Shown piece after piece: positions 1 through 7,526 of a stretch of DNA of 64,000 nt. The stretch is from Phytohabitans sp036906915. GTDB taxonomy: Bacteria; Actinomycetota; Actinomycetes; Mycobacteriales; Micromonosporaceae. A model generated the notes under the pieces. It had not been told where the DNA came from, ran no database searches, and saw nothing but the letters and a program-made list of their open reading frames with translations. The position numbers were made by a program, and so were the translations under genes. The DNA lies in contig NZ_JBAKHX010000022.1 in the NCBI RefSeq assembly GCF_036906915.1, forward strand, positions 1 through 64,000, given 5' to 3'. Position 1 is the stretch's first letter. Each line of letters opens with the position of its first letter.

Positions 1-62
1 GGCGGCGCGGGCGGCGCGAGGCGGCGCGGGCGGCGCGGGCGGCGCGAGGCGGCGCGGGGCGG
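1..62. repeat. GC-only tandem repeat at window edge
   Basis: The first 62 bases are almost entirely copies of a 9-10 base unit, GCGGCGCGG or GCGGCGCGA, in imperfect tandem. It lies directly downstream of the rhomboid stop codon and runs off the start of the window, so its full size is unknown. No coding function is apparent; it may vary in length between strains. Confidence 0.7.
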
Positions 63-64
63 GG

Positions 65-976
65 TTAGAGGAGGGCCGTCGTGCGGATGATCGTTGCCGC
101 TGCTAGGAGGATCACTAGGGCGGCGCAGCCGGCTACCTGGACGGCGTTGCGGGCGCCGCGGGGAGCGTAGGCGAGGATCACGGCCACGATGCCACCGGTC
201 GCCATGCCGCCGAGGTGGCCGGCGATGGAGATGCCGGGTACGGCGAACGTGAAGACCAGGTTGATCACCAGGATGGGGATCACGGCCGACGTATCGCGTC
301 CCAACTTTCGCATGATCACGAACAGCGCCGCGAACAGCCCGAAGATCGCGCCCGAGGCGCCCGCTGTCTCCTGGTTGGGCGCGGAGAAGACGTAGACCGC
401 GACGTTGCCGCCGAGCCCGGCGATCAGGTAGAGCGCGGCGAAGCGCAGCGGTCCTAGCACCGCCTCCAGCGAGCGCCCGAGGATCCACAGCGCCCACATG
501 TTCATCAACAGGTGCAGGATGCCGTACTGGATGAACATCGCCGTGAACAGGCGGTACACCTCGCCGGCTGCGATGCCGTGCACGGTCGGGTCGAGGCGGC
601 TGTACGCGGCGTACCCGAGGACGGAGCCCCACCGGGTCAGCGTGTTGCTGCCGCCCATCAGGCCGCCGAAGCCGGTGCCCCCGGCCAGCGCGTTGGCGCC
701 ACCGGCGGCGGCGGAGACCAGCATCACGAGCACGTTGATGCCCATGAGCACCTTGGTGACGTACCCCTCACGGCCGGCGACACCGCCACCGAAGGCGGTG
801 CGCGCCGGCCGCTGGGTGCGGCGTCCTTCAGCGACGCACTCCGGGCACTGGTGGCCTACGGAGGCTGCGCGCATGCAGTCCGGGCAGATGGGTCTGTCAC
901 ATCGTGCGCACCGGACATATGTCTCCCGCGACGGGTGACGGTAGCAGACCGGCACGGTCACGGGAGTATCACTCAT
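65..976 (-). CDS. Rhomboid family intramembrane serine protease with N-terminal zinc finger
   Basis: A 303-residue rhomboid protease that should cleave membrane-protein substrates inside the bilayer. Residues 10-46 form a B-box-like zinc finger rich in Cys/His (C11, H14, C23, C26, C31, C34, C44, C47), followed by about six to seven membrane segments. The catalytic serine sits in GASGAIFG (S208) and the histidine in AGHLGG (H254); H155 and N159 in the second helix (HLLMN) match the oxyanion-hole residues of the family. The start is the ATG of MSDTPV; the longer reading frame upstream has atypical composition. It lies 16 bases downstream of the cyclophilin gene on the same strand, a pairing common in actinomycetes. 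The physiological substrate is unknown. Confidence 0.93.
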   Translation of the reverse strand: MSDTPVTVPVCYRHPSRETYVRCARCDRPICPDCMRAASVGHQCPECVAEGRRTQRPARTAFGGGVAGREGYVTKVLMGINVLVMLVSAAAGGANALAGGTGFGGLMGGSNTLTRWGSVLGYAAYSRLDPTVHGIAAGEVYRLFTAMFIQYGILHLLMNMWALWILGRSLEAVLGPLRFAALYLIAGLGGNVAVYVFSAPNQETAGASGAIFGLFAALFVIMRKLGRDTSAVIPILVINLVFTFAVPGISIAGHLGGMATGGIVAVILAYAPRGARNAVQVAGCAALVILLAAATIIRTTALL

Positions 977-992
977 GGAGCAAAGGTACCTG

Positions 993-1523
993 TCAGGCGC
1001 CCGTGCGGTGGATCTCCACACGCTCGATCACGACGTCCTGGCGGGGCCGGTCACCGGGCGCGGTGGGCGTGTTGGCGATGGAGTCGACGACCTTGGCGGA
1101 CGCCTCGTCGGCGACCTGGCCGAAGATCGTGTGGCGCCGGTTCAGGTGCGGGGTCGGGCCCACCGTGATGAAGAACTGCGAGCCGTTGGTGCCGGGCCCC
1201 GCGTTCGCCATCGCCAGCAGGTAGGGCCGGTCGAAGCTGAGCTCCGGGTGGAACTCGTCTTCGAACGTGAACCCAGGTCCGCCGCGACCGGTCGCGGTCG
1301 GGTCGCCCATCTGGACCATGAAGCCACTGATCACACGGTGCGAGAGCGTGCCGTCGTAGTACGGCCCGCTGCCCGGCTGACCGGTGCGCGGGTCGGTGTA
1401 CGGCTTGGTGCCCTCGGCCAGCTCAACGAAGTTGCGGACGGTCTTCGGCGCATGGTGCGGGAAGAGTTCCAGCCGGATGTCACCGTGATTGGTGTGCAGA
1501 GTGGCGTATAGAGCGTCAGCCAC
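993..1523 (-). CDS. Peptidyl-prolyl cis-trans isomerase, cyclophilin type
   Basis: A 176-residue single-domain cyclophilin without a signal peptide, so it is likely a cytoplasmic proline isomerase acting in protein folding. It shows the family core: the N-terminal TNHGDI strand, HAPKTVRNFVELA, the active-site region FMVQMGD, and NGSQFFITV with the conserved Gln and Phe. The GTG start is preceded by GAGGAG at good spacing. It is transcribed ahead of the rhomboid gene with only 16 bases between them, so the two are probably co-transcribed. Confidence 0.95.
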   Translation of the reverse strand: MADALYATLHTNHGDIRLELFPHHAPKTVRNFVELAEGTKPYTDPRTGQPGSGPYYDGTLSHRVISGFMVQMGDPTATGRGGPGFTFEDEFHPELSFDRPYLLAMANAGPGTNGSQFFITVGPTPHLNRRHTIFGQVADEASAKVVDSIANTPTAPGDRPRQDVVIERVEIHRTGA

Positions 1524-1641
1524 GGGTACTCCTCAGTCGTTGGTCAGTATCTGGCGATCCTCCCATGTGCCCAGTTCCGACACTTCGGAGGCATCCGAAG
1601 GTGCAGGATGGCGGAGGAGCCACACCGAAGGAGGGGACCCG

Positions 1642-2109
1642 GTGTTCAGCTTGGGACTACGGCGCAAGACGCACGGACAGATCGCTCGGGCCGAGCTGGG
1701 TGAGAGCTTCGATCACTTCCGGCAGGCGGCCACGCACGCCGCCACCGGGATGGGCGAGACCCTCGGGCCGCTGGCGACCGCTGCCGCGACGAGCGCTCGG
1801 CAAGCCGGTGACGCGGCCCGCCGCGCGAAGGCGAAGAATCTCACAGTTATGACCAGGAAGAAGGAGTCGCGCATGTCGCGTAAGCGTTGGCCGATGCTCG
1901 CCGGCCTGCTCGCCGCCGGTGCCGCTGTCGGCGCGGTAGGCGCACTGGTGATGCGCCGCCGCCGGCAGCACGAGTGGGAGGAGTACGACCCCACCCAGGC
2001 GCTCGAGACGCCGGCTGAGGCGCCGGACGACGTGCTGTACGCGGCGACCGACGCCACGACGGCACCCGCCGACACCGCGGTGGAGACGTCGCCCAACAGC
2101 CGCCCGTAG
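1642..2109 (+). CDS. Single-pass membrane protein of unknown function
   Basis: A 155-residue protein I do not recognise beyond a pattern common next to cyclophilin genes in actinomycetes. Residues 1-70 are Ala-rich and amphipathic, followed by a basic stretch, one membrane segment (LAGLLAAGAAVGAVGALV) near residues 90-107, an RRRR stop-transfer cluster and an acidic C-terminal tail. The GTG start was chosen because GGAGGGG lies just upstream; the open frame extends further 5' but without coding character. It is divergent from the cyclophilin gene and convergent with corA. A structural or membrane-anchored scaffold role is possible but unsupported. Confidence 0.75.
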   Translation: MFSLGLRRKTHGQIARAELGESFDHFRQAATHAATGMGETLGPLATAAATSARQAGDAARRAKAKNLTVMTRKKESRMSRKRWPMLAGLLAAGAAVGAVGALVMRRRRQHEWEEYDPTQALETPAEAPDDVLYAATDATTAPADTAVETSPNSRP

Positions 2110-2130
2110 GGCGGACGCCCCGCGGCTGGC

Positions 2131-3288
2131 TCAGAGCCAGCCGCGGCGGCGAAAGAAGCGGTACATCACGAGCGAGATGCCGAGCATCACTGCCAGGACG
2201 ATCGGGTACCCGTACGTCCAGTTCAGCTCGGGCATGTGCGTGAAGTTCATGCCGTAGATGCCGGCGATGGCGGTCCAGACCGCGGCGATACCGGCCCACG
2301 CCGCGATTTTCCGCATGTCGTTGTTCTGGTCGACGGTCACCTGGGCGAGCCGCGCCTGGAGCACCGAGTTGAGCAGATCGTCATACGAGTTGATCTGCTC
2401 GACGGTGCGGGTGAGGTGGTCCTGGACGTCCCGGAAGTACCGCCGGATCTCCTTGGGCACCTCCCGGTTGATCTGGGCGGTGAGCGTGAGCAACGGCCGC
2501 TGGAGCGGCACGACCGCTCGCTTGAACTCCACCAGCTCCCGCTTCATCTGGTAGATCCGCTGGATGTTGCCGTGCGAGGTGCGAGAGAAGACCTCGGCTT
2601 CCAGGATGTCGAGGTCGACCTCGACCTGGTCGGCCACCTCTACGAACAGGTCGACCACCCGGTCGGTGACCGCGTAGGCAACCGACCACGGCCCCTGAGC
2701 CAGCAAGTCCTGCTTCTTTTCCAGGTCGGCCCGCACCGGGGAGAGCCGGCAGGCGTCACCGTGCCGCACGGTGATCACGAAACCGGGACCGATGAACAGC
2801 ATCACCTGGCCGGTCTCGACCACCTCGGAGGTCTCGGTGACCTCGCCCTTCCCGACGTACCGGGCGGTGCGCAGCACCAGTGAGCTGACGTCGCCGAACC
2901 GCTCCAGTTTGGGCCGCTGCTCGGCCTTGACCGCGTCTTCGACAGCCAGTTCGTGCAGGCCGAATGTCTCCGCTATGCCGACCATCTCGGTCTGGCTGGG
3001 CTCGTGCAGCCCCAGCCAGACGAACGCGTTGCGCTGCCGCTGCTGGCGGGCCTCGGCCAGAGCGTCGGCGTAGTGCCACTCGCCGGACTGCCGTTCGCCG
3101 TCGACGTACAGGGCGCAGTCGACGATCGCGCTTCGCTCGGGCGATTCCGGGTGCACCGGGCGCCGGCCGTTGTCGGTCGGGCTGAGCATCCGGGTCATGG
3201 CGCGCCGCATGGGCTCGGTCCACGTGCGGGCCAGCGGGCGGCCGCCGGTGTTCGCTCCGGTCGTACCCCCACTGCTCTGGTCCGCCAT
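2131..3288 (-). CDS. corA: CorA-family magnesium/cobalt transporter
   Basis: A 385-residue CorA channel for Mg2+ (and possibly Co2+) uptake. The long N-terminal cytoplasmic domain is rich in charged helices, and the C-terminus carries two membrane segments. The first of these ends in the diagnostic GMN signature (YGMNFTHMPEL), and the protein ends in a basic RFFRRRGWL tail. The ATG start (MADQSS) has a GGAGGCGGGGAA ribosome-binding region; a longer open frame upstream reads through low-quality sequence. No Mg2+-sensing M-box could be recognised in the 280-base leader. Confidence 0.95.
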   Translation of the reverse strand: MADQSSGGTTGANTGGRPLARTWTEPMRRAMTRMLSPTDNGRRPVHPESPERSAIVDCALYVDGERQSGEWHYADALAEARQQRQRNAFVWLGLHEPSQTEMVGIAETFGLHELAVEDAVKAEQRPKLERFGDVSSLVLRTARYVGKGEVTETSEVVETGQVMLFIGPGFVITVRHGDACRLSPVRADLEKKQDLLAQGPWSVAYAVTDRVVDLFVEVADQVEVDLDILEAEVFSRTSHGNIQRIYQMKRELVEFKRAVVPLQRPLLTLTAQINREVPKEIRRYFRDVQDHLTRTVEQINSYDDLLNSVLQARLAQVTVDQNNDMRKIAAWAGIAAVWTAIAGIYGMNFTHMPELNWTYGYPIVLAVMLGISLVMYRFFRRRGWL

Positions 3289-3568
3289 GGCTTCCCCGCC
3301 TCCCTGCCGACTCGCGTGCCCGTCGGCCCATTCTGGCGCTGCCAAGAGCAACGGGCCGTACGGGCTGGGCTGGTTGGCGCCGGGTGGACCGGCCGCAGTC
3401 GGGGGGTGGGGTGCGAGCGGCCCACCCGGCGCCGATGGGGGCGGGGGGATTGCTTATGGGGTCAACCGCATGCCGATTGGTGTTCGCAGCATTGTGATCC
3501 GTGCGGCGCACACACGGGAACCCTGGACCCCTGAGGCTGGCGCATTGTCGGAAATCCGACACATGACC
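3289..3568. other. Intergenic region between corA and aminotransferase genes
   Basis: A 280-base spacer with both flanking genes on the minus strand. It holds the corA 5' region and, next to the aminotransferase stop codon, the palindrome listed separately. I find no gene, tRNA or recognisable riboswitch in it. Confidence 0.5.
3546..3561. promoter_or_regulatory. Perfect 16-bp palindrome TGTCGGAAATCCGACA
   Basis: Two 7-base arms, TGTCGGA and TCCGACA, flank an AA centre. It lies 7 bases beyond the end of the aminotransferase gene and upstream of corA. The small centre suits a dimeric repressor operator better than an RNA hairpin. No cognate regulator gene adjoins it. Confidence 0.35.
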
Positions 3569-4663
3569 TTAGCCGCGCACCGCCTCGACGGCGGCGGCGA
3601 GCCGGCGTACGCCCTCTTCGATCTGATCGACGGTGACCGCGGAGAAGGCCAAACGCAGCGCGCCCTCGCCGCCTTCGAGCAGGAAGTCGCTGCCCTTGAC
3701 CACGGCCACGCCGCGCTCGGCCGCCGCCACGAAAACCTTGTCGGCCGAGATGCCCTCGGGCAGCTCGATCCACAGGAAGTAGCCACCGTCGGGCTCGGTG
3801 AAGCGGACGCCGGGGATGTGCTCGCGCAGCGCCGTCGCCAACAGGCTGGCCCGCTCACCGAGCGCCGTGCTCACGGTCTGGATCGAGCGGTCGATGTCGC
3901 CTGAGACGCAGAACTGGTGCACGATCGCCTGGGCGACCATGCCGGGCGAGATGTAGAGGTTCGTGGCCCGCTTCGCGATGTCGGCGATCAGCGGGGCGGG
4001 GCCGACCAGGTACCCGACCCGGACGCCCGGGCAGACGGTCTTGGTGAAGCTCGACGCGTGCACCACGACGCCCTTGTCGTCCATGGAGAGCATCGACGGC
4101 AGCGCCTCGCCGCGGAATCGGATGTCCGCGTACGGGTCGTCTTCGAAGATCGTGAAGCCGTACTCAGCGGCGAGGTCGAGCAGTGCCCGCCGCTTCGCCA
4201 GCGAGAGGGTGACGCCGGCCGGGTTCTGGTAGTTCGGGATGATGTGCGCCAGCTTGGGGCGGACGCCCGACTCAAGCAGCTTGCGCAGCTCGTCGGTGTC
4301 GACGCCGTCCGGCTGGATGGTCACCTGATGGATCTGACCGCCCTTGTTGCGCAGGTTGAGCAGCGTCCGGTCGTACGTGGGCCGCTCGACCACGACCGCG
4401 TCACCGCTCTGCACCAGGTAGTCGAACAGGAACGCGTCGGCCTGGAGCGAGCCGTTGGTGACGAGCACCTGGTCGGCCGATACACCGTGCTTGTCAGCGA
4501 TCCACTTTCGCAAGGGTGGGTAACCGACGGACGTCCCGTAGGCGGTGATGCCGGCGGGGTCGGCGTCGAAAGCGCGGACGGCCGCGGCCTTGAGGCCCTC
4601 GACATCCACGATGTCCAGCGAGGGCGCGCCACGGGCGAAAGAGATCAACTGCTCGGTGGTCAT
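3569..4663 (-). CDS. PLP-dependent aminotransferase, class I/II (2-aminoadipate transaminase-like)
   Basis: A 364-residue fold-type I aminotransferase of the kind related to LysN, KAT and MocR C-terminal domains, but with no N-terminal GntR domain. The PLP lysine is K208 in SSFTKTVCPG; NYQNPAG (residues 144-150) and EDDPYAD (174-180) are the substrate/PLP-binding motifs; the RVGYLVG strand follows the lysine. The ATG (MTTEQL) was chosen because the open frame upstream overlaps the CBS gene. The amino-acid substrate cannot be told from sequence alone; 2-aminoadipate, branched-chain or aromatic acids are all possible. It lies 49 bases downstream of the CBS protein gene on the same strand. Confidence 0.9.
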   Translation of the reverse strand: MTTEQLISFARGAPSLDIVDVEGLKAAAVRAFDADPAGITAYGTSVGYPPLRKWIADKHGVSADQVLVTNGSLQADAFLFDYLVQSGDAVVVERPTYDRTLLNLRNKGGQIHQVTIQPDGVDTDELRKLLESGVRPKLAHIIPNYQNPAGVTLSLAKRRALLDLAAEYGFTIFEDDPYADIRFRGEALPSMLSMDDKGVVVHASSFTKTVCPGVRVGYLVGPAPLIADIAKRATNLYISPGMVAQAIVHQFCVSGDIDRSIQTVSTALGERASLLATALREHIPGVRFTEPDGGYFLWIELPEGISADKVFVAAAERGVAVVKGSDFLLEGGEGALRLAFSAVTVDQIEEGVRRLAAAVEAVRG

Positions 4664-4712
4664 GGTTGTCCAGGGTACGGACCACTGTTGATCACGACGA
4701 CCGGTATACGTA

Positions 4713-5105
4713 TCAGACCGACGCGGCCACAGTTCGCTGCGCCCACACCCGCATGATGTCGCGCACCGAGATGACGCCGAGCACATCGCTGTCTTCGATG
4801 ACCACGAGGTGGCGGAAGCCGCCCCTGGCCATCGCCACGGCGGCCTCTTCGAGCGTCCATTGGGGACCGGCGTACACCACGTCCCACGTGATGTGGCGCC
4901 AGGTGCGCTCGACATCGGGGTCGAGCCCGGCCCCGATGGCCTTGAGAACGTCACGTTCGGTCATGATGCCGACCCCCTCGGAGTCGGGGTCGATCACGAC
5001 GGCGGAACCGATCCCTCGGGCCGCCATCATCTGGGCGGCCTGCCTGAGCGTGTGCTCGGGACCGACGATGAGAACCTGGCTGGACATGGCATCGCGTACA
5101 CGCAT
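4713..5105 (-). CDS. Tandem CBS-domain protein
   Basis: A 130-residue protein consisting of two CBS motifs (about residues 1-60 and 68-126) and nothing else. Such stand-alone Bateman modules bind adenine nucleotides and regulate partner proteins. Each repeat shows the typical pattern of a hydrophobic strand followed by GIMTERDVL or GVISVRDIM. The start MRVRDAM is normal for the family. It is upstream of the aminotransferase gene on the same strand, but no regulatory link can be shown. Confidence 0.9.
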   Translation of the reverse strand: MRVRDAMSSQVLIVGPEHTLRQAAQMMAARGIGSAVVIDPDSEGVGIMTERDVLKAIGAGLDPDVERTWRHITWDVVYAGPQWTLEEAAVAMARGGFRHLVVIEDSDVLGVISVRDIMRVWAQRTVAASV

Positions 5106-5200
5106 CGCACATCACCCCTGAAGGCGCCGTACGGACATGGTCGCCCTCGGATCGTCACAACATCAAGACTTGCGTTCTGTCCCTTGACCAGGCAGGTGAC

Positions 5201-5206
5201 TAGATT
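5201..5206 (+). promoter_or_regulatory. Candidate -10 element (TAGATT) for leaderless Nudix mRNA
   Basis: TAGATT lies six bases before the GTG start of the Nudix gene and no Shine-Dalgarno sequence is present, as expected for a leaderless transcript beginning at the start codon. No convincing -35 hexamer is visible. Confidence 0.45.
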
Positions 5207-5212
5207 CAACTG

Positions 5213-5662
5213 GTGGCCACAGAACCCCTGCGCTGCGCAGGAGCCTTGATCGTCGATGACGACGGTCGAATTTTCATCCAGCGCCGGTCACCCGATCGGC
5301 GCCTGTTTCCCAATACTTGGGACATTGTGGGTGGTCACGTCGAACCAGGCGAGACGCTCGAAGAAGCCTTATACCGGGAGGTTCGGGAGGAAACCGGCTG
5401 GCAGGTGTCCGTCGTCATCGGCGTCGTCGGCGAGTACGCGTACACCGGGAACGACGGCATCGCGCGGGTGGAGACCGACTACCTGGTGCGCGTCGACGGC
5501 GACCTCGCCCGGCCCCAACTGGAGGCCGGCAAGCACACCGAGTTCCGCTGGCTCACCGAGAGTGAGATCGAGGTGCTCGACGAGCACCGGGACGTCAACG
5601 ACGGCCTGATCAGGACCATCGCGGAAGACGGCTTCGCGGCGCTCCATGCCATCGGTCTGTGA
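5213..5662 (+). CDS. Nudix hydrolase
   Basis: A 149-residue Nudix enzyme that should hydrolyse a nucleoside-diphosphate-linked substrate using Mg2+. The Nudix box is complete: GGHVEPGETLEEALYREV followed by REETGW, with all catalytic glutamates. The N-terminus (LRCAGALIVDDDGRIFIQRR) and length fit MutT-like or ADP-sugar hydrolases. The GTG start is set by a leaderless-type -10 box. It is divergent from the CBS gene. The true substrate (oxidised dNTP, ADP-ribose or other) cannot be assigned. Confidence 0.92.
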   Translation: MATEPLRCAGALIVDDDGRIFIQRRSPDRRLFPNTWDIVGGHVEPGETLEEALYREVREETGWQVSVVIGVVGEYAYTGNDGIARVETDYLVRVDGDLARPQLEAGKHTEFRWLTESEIEVLDEHRDVNDGLIRTIAEDGFAALHAIGL

Positions 5663-5681
5663 CGCGAGGCTATCCTCACGG

Positions 5682-5717
5682 CTCTGCCCAAAATATTTTC
5701 TCCAAGTAGTGGCAGAG
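5682..5717 (+). promoter_or_regulatory. AT-rich inverted repeat upstream of the nucleotidyltransferase operon
   Basis: CTCTGCC (5682-5688) pairs with GGCAGAG (5711-5717), and the 22-base loop holds the perfect palindrome AAAATATTTT. Such an A/T block is striking in this GC-rich sequence and lies 25 bases before the first gene of the G1P/CDP-alcohol operon. It could be an operator, a promoter region or a site for an AT-binding nucleoid protein such as Lsr2. Confidence 0.4.
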
Positions 5718-5742
5718 TTGACCCCTCGAAAGGATCGGGCAC

Positions 5743-6474
5743 ATGATCGGCTTGGTACTGGCCGCCGGCGCGGGGCGGAGACTGCGCCCATACACGGACA
5801 CGCTCCCGAAGGCGCTGGTGCCGGTCGACGGCGAGACCACGATCTTCGACATCGCGCTGCGCAACCTGGCCGAGGTGGGTCTCAAGGACGTCACCGTGGT
5901 GGTCGGGTACCGCGCCGAGGCGGTCGAGTCGCGCCAGGCGGCCCTGCAGGACAAGTACGGCGTACGGCTGACCCTCGTGCACAACGACAAGGCCGAGGAG
6001 TGGAACAACGCGTACTCGCTGTGGCTGGCCCGTGAGCAGTTCGCCCAGGGCGCTCTGCTCGTCAACGGCGACACCGTGCACCCGTCGAGCGTGGAGAAGA
6101 CGCTGCTCGCCCAGCGCGGCCCTGGCATCCTGCTGGCCGTCGACAACGTCAAGAAGCTCGCCGACGAGGAGATGAAGACCGTCTTCGACGACAGTGGCCA
6201 GCTCACGAAGATCACCAAGCTGATGGACCCCGCCGAGGCATTCGGCGAGTACATCGGCGCCACGCTGATCGAGTCCCACGCCGCCGCCGGGCTCGCCGAT
6301 GCCCTCGAAGCCACCTGGCGGCGCGACCCCAACCTCTACTACGAGGACGGGTACCAGGAGTACGCCAACCGCGGCGGCGAGGTTCGCGCCGCCACCATCG
6401 GCTCGGTCGAGTGGGTCGAGGTGGACAACCACGACGACCTCACCCGGGCCAGGGAGATCGCATGCCGCTACTAG
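5743..6474 (+). CDS. Sugar/polyol-phosphate nucleotidyltransferase (phosphocholine-cytidylyltransferase-like)
   Basis: A 243-residue nucleotidyltransferase that should couple CTP or another NTP to a small phosphate ester, releasing pyrophosphate. It has the N-terminal LAAGAGRRLRP signature (residues 7-17), the conserved lysine in LPKALVPV (K23), and VNGDTV as the metal-binding strand. It lacks the C-terminal beta-helix of GlmU/RmlA types. It overlaps the next gene by 13 bases, and the operon continues with a G1P-dehydrogenase-like enzyme and a CDP-alcohol transferase, so I infer it makes a CDP-activated polyol phosphate. GAAAGGA lies at ribosome-binding distance from the ATG. Confidence 0.85.
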   Translation: MIGLVLAAGAGRRLRPYTDTLPKALVPVDGETTIFDIALRNLAEVGLKDVTVVVGYRAEAVESRQAALQDKYGVRLTLVHNDKAEEWNNAYSLWLAREQFAQGALLVNGDTVHPSSVEKTLLAQRGPGILLAVDNVKKLADEEMKTVFDDSGQLTKITKLMDPAEAFGEYIGATLIESHAAAGLADALEATWRRDPNLYYEDGYQEYANRGGEVRAATIGSVEWVEVDNHDDLTRAREIACRY

Positions 6475-7526
6475 CCCGCACCGTCAACACGCCGCTCGCC
6501 ATCGAGGTACGCCGGGGCGCCGTCGCCGAGCTTGGCGCGCTGCTCGCCGACCGGCGGATCTCCGGTGGCGGCGACGTGGCGGTGGTGATCGGCCCCGGCC
6601 AGGGCGAGAAGATCGCCGAGCTGGTACGCCCTGGGCTCGGCCGCGCCGACCTCTTCACGGTCAGCGGCGGCACCCTCGACTCCGCCCTGGACCTGGGCAA
6701 CAAGCTTCGCCAGCGCTCGTACGACGCGGTCGTCGGCATCGGCGGCGGCAAGACCATCGACACCGCCAAGTACGCCGCCTCCCGGTACGCCATCCCGATG
6801 GTGACCGTGGCGACCAGCCTCGCCAACGACGGGATCGCGTCGCCGGTCGCCTCCCTCGACCACGATGGCGGGCGCGGCTCGTACGGGGTACACATCCCGA
6901 TCGCGGTGGTCGTCGACCTGGACTTCGTCGAAAACGGTCCCGACCGGCAGACCCAGGCCGGCATCGGTGACGCGCTCAGCAACATCAACGCCGTCGCCGA
7001 CTGGGAGCTGGCCCACCAGGTGCGTGGCGAGCCGATCGACGGGCTTTCCGTGGCGCTCGCCCGCACCAGCGCGGTGGCCCTGCTCAACCACCCGGGCTCG
7101 ATCGCCGACGACGGCTTCCTGACCACGCTCGCCGAGGCGCTGATCATGGGCGGTCTGGCAATGTCGATCTGCGGGTCCAGCCGCCCCGCGAGCGGCAGCT
7201 GCCACGAGATCTCGCACGCCATCGACCTGCTGCTGCCCTGCACCGCCTCGCACGGCGAGCAGGTCGGGCTCGGTGCGCTCTTCTGCACCTTCCTGCGCGG
7301 CGACACGGCCGGGTTCACCTATCTGCGCGCCGCCCTGATCCGGCACGGGCTGGCCATCGTGCCGGCCGACCTGGGCATCTCCGACGACGACTTCGTCAAC
7401 GTCGTCGCGCACGCCCCCGCCACCCGGCCCGACCGGTACACGATCTTGGAACACCTGGCGATGGAGAAGGACGAGATCCGCGCCCGGCTGGCAGACTACG
7501 TCGATGCAGTCGGCGACCGTCACTAG
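6462..7526 (+). CDS. sn-glycerol-1-phosphate dehydrogenase-like enzyme
   Basis: A 354-residue member of the iron-alcohol-dehydrogenase/dehydroquinate-synthase superfamily resembling EgsA/AraM, which reduce dihydroxyacetone phosphate to sn-glycerol-1-phosphate. GGGKTID (residues 94-100) is the nucleotide-binding loop, TSLANDG follows, and the probable metal ligands are D170 in GIGDALSN, H248 in SCHEISH and H264 in SHGEQVG. The ATG lies inside the end of the upstream gene and the 3' end overlaps the CDP-alcohol transferase, so the three genes are tightly coupled. A related enzyme acting on a different polyol phosphate is a real alternative. No prenyl transferase for G1P ether lipids is present in the window. 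Confidence 0.82.
   Translation: MPLLARTVNTPLAIEVRRGAVAELGALLADRRISGGGDVAVVIGPGQGEKIAELVRPGLGRADLFTVSGGTLDSALDLGNKLRQRSYDAVVGIGGGKTIDTAKYAASRYAIPMVTVATSLANDGIASPVASLDHDGGRGSYGVHIPIAVVVDLDFVENGPDRQTQAGIGDALSNINAVADWELAHQVRGEPIDGLSVALARTSAVALLNHPGSIADDGFLTTLAEALIMGGLAMSICGSSRPASGSCHEISHAIDLLLPCTASHGEQVGLGALFCTFLRGDTAGFTYLRAALIRHGLAIVPADLGISDDDFVNVVAHAPATRPDRYTILEHLAMEKDEIRARLADYVDAVGDRH

Noticed and set aside
3289..3568. Possible M-box (Mg2+) riboswitch in the corA leader
   Set aside because: I could not find the conserved stems or loop sequences of the M-box on the minus strand.
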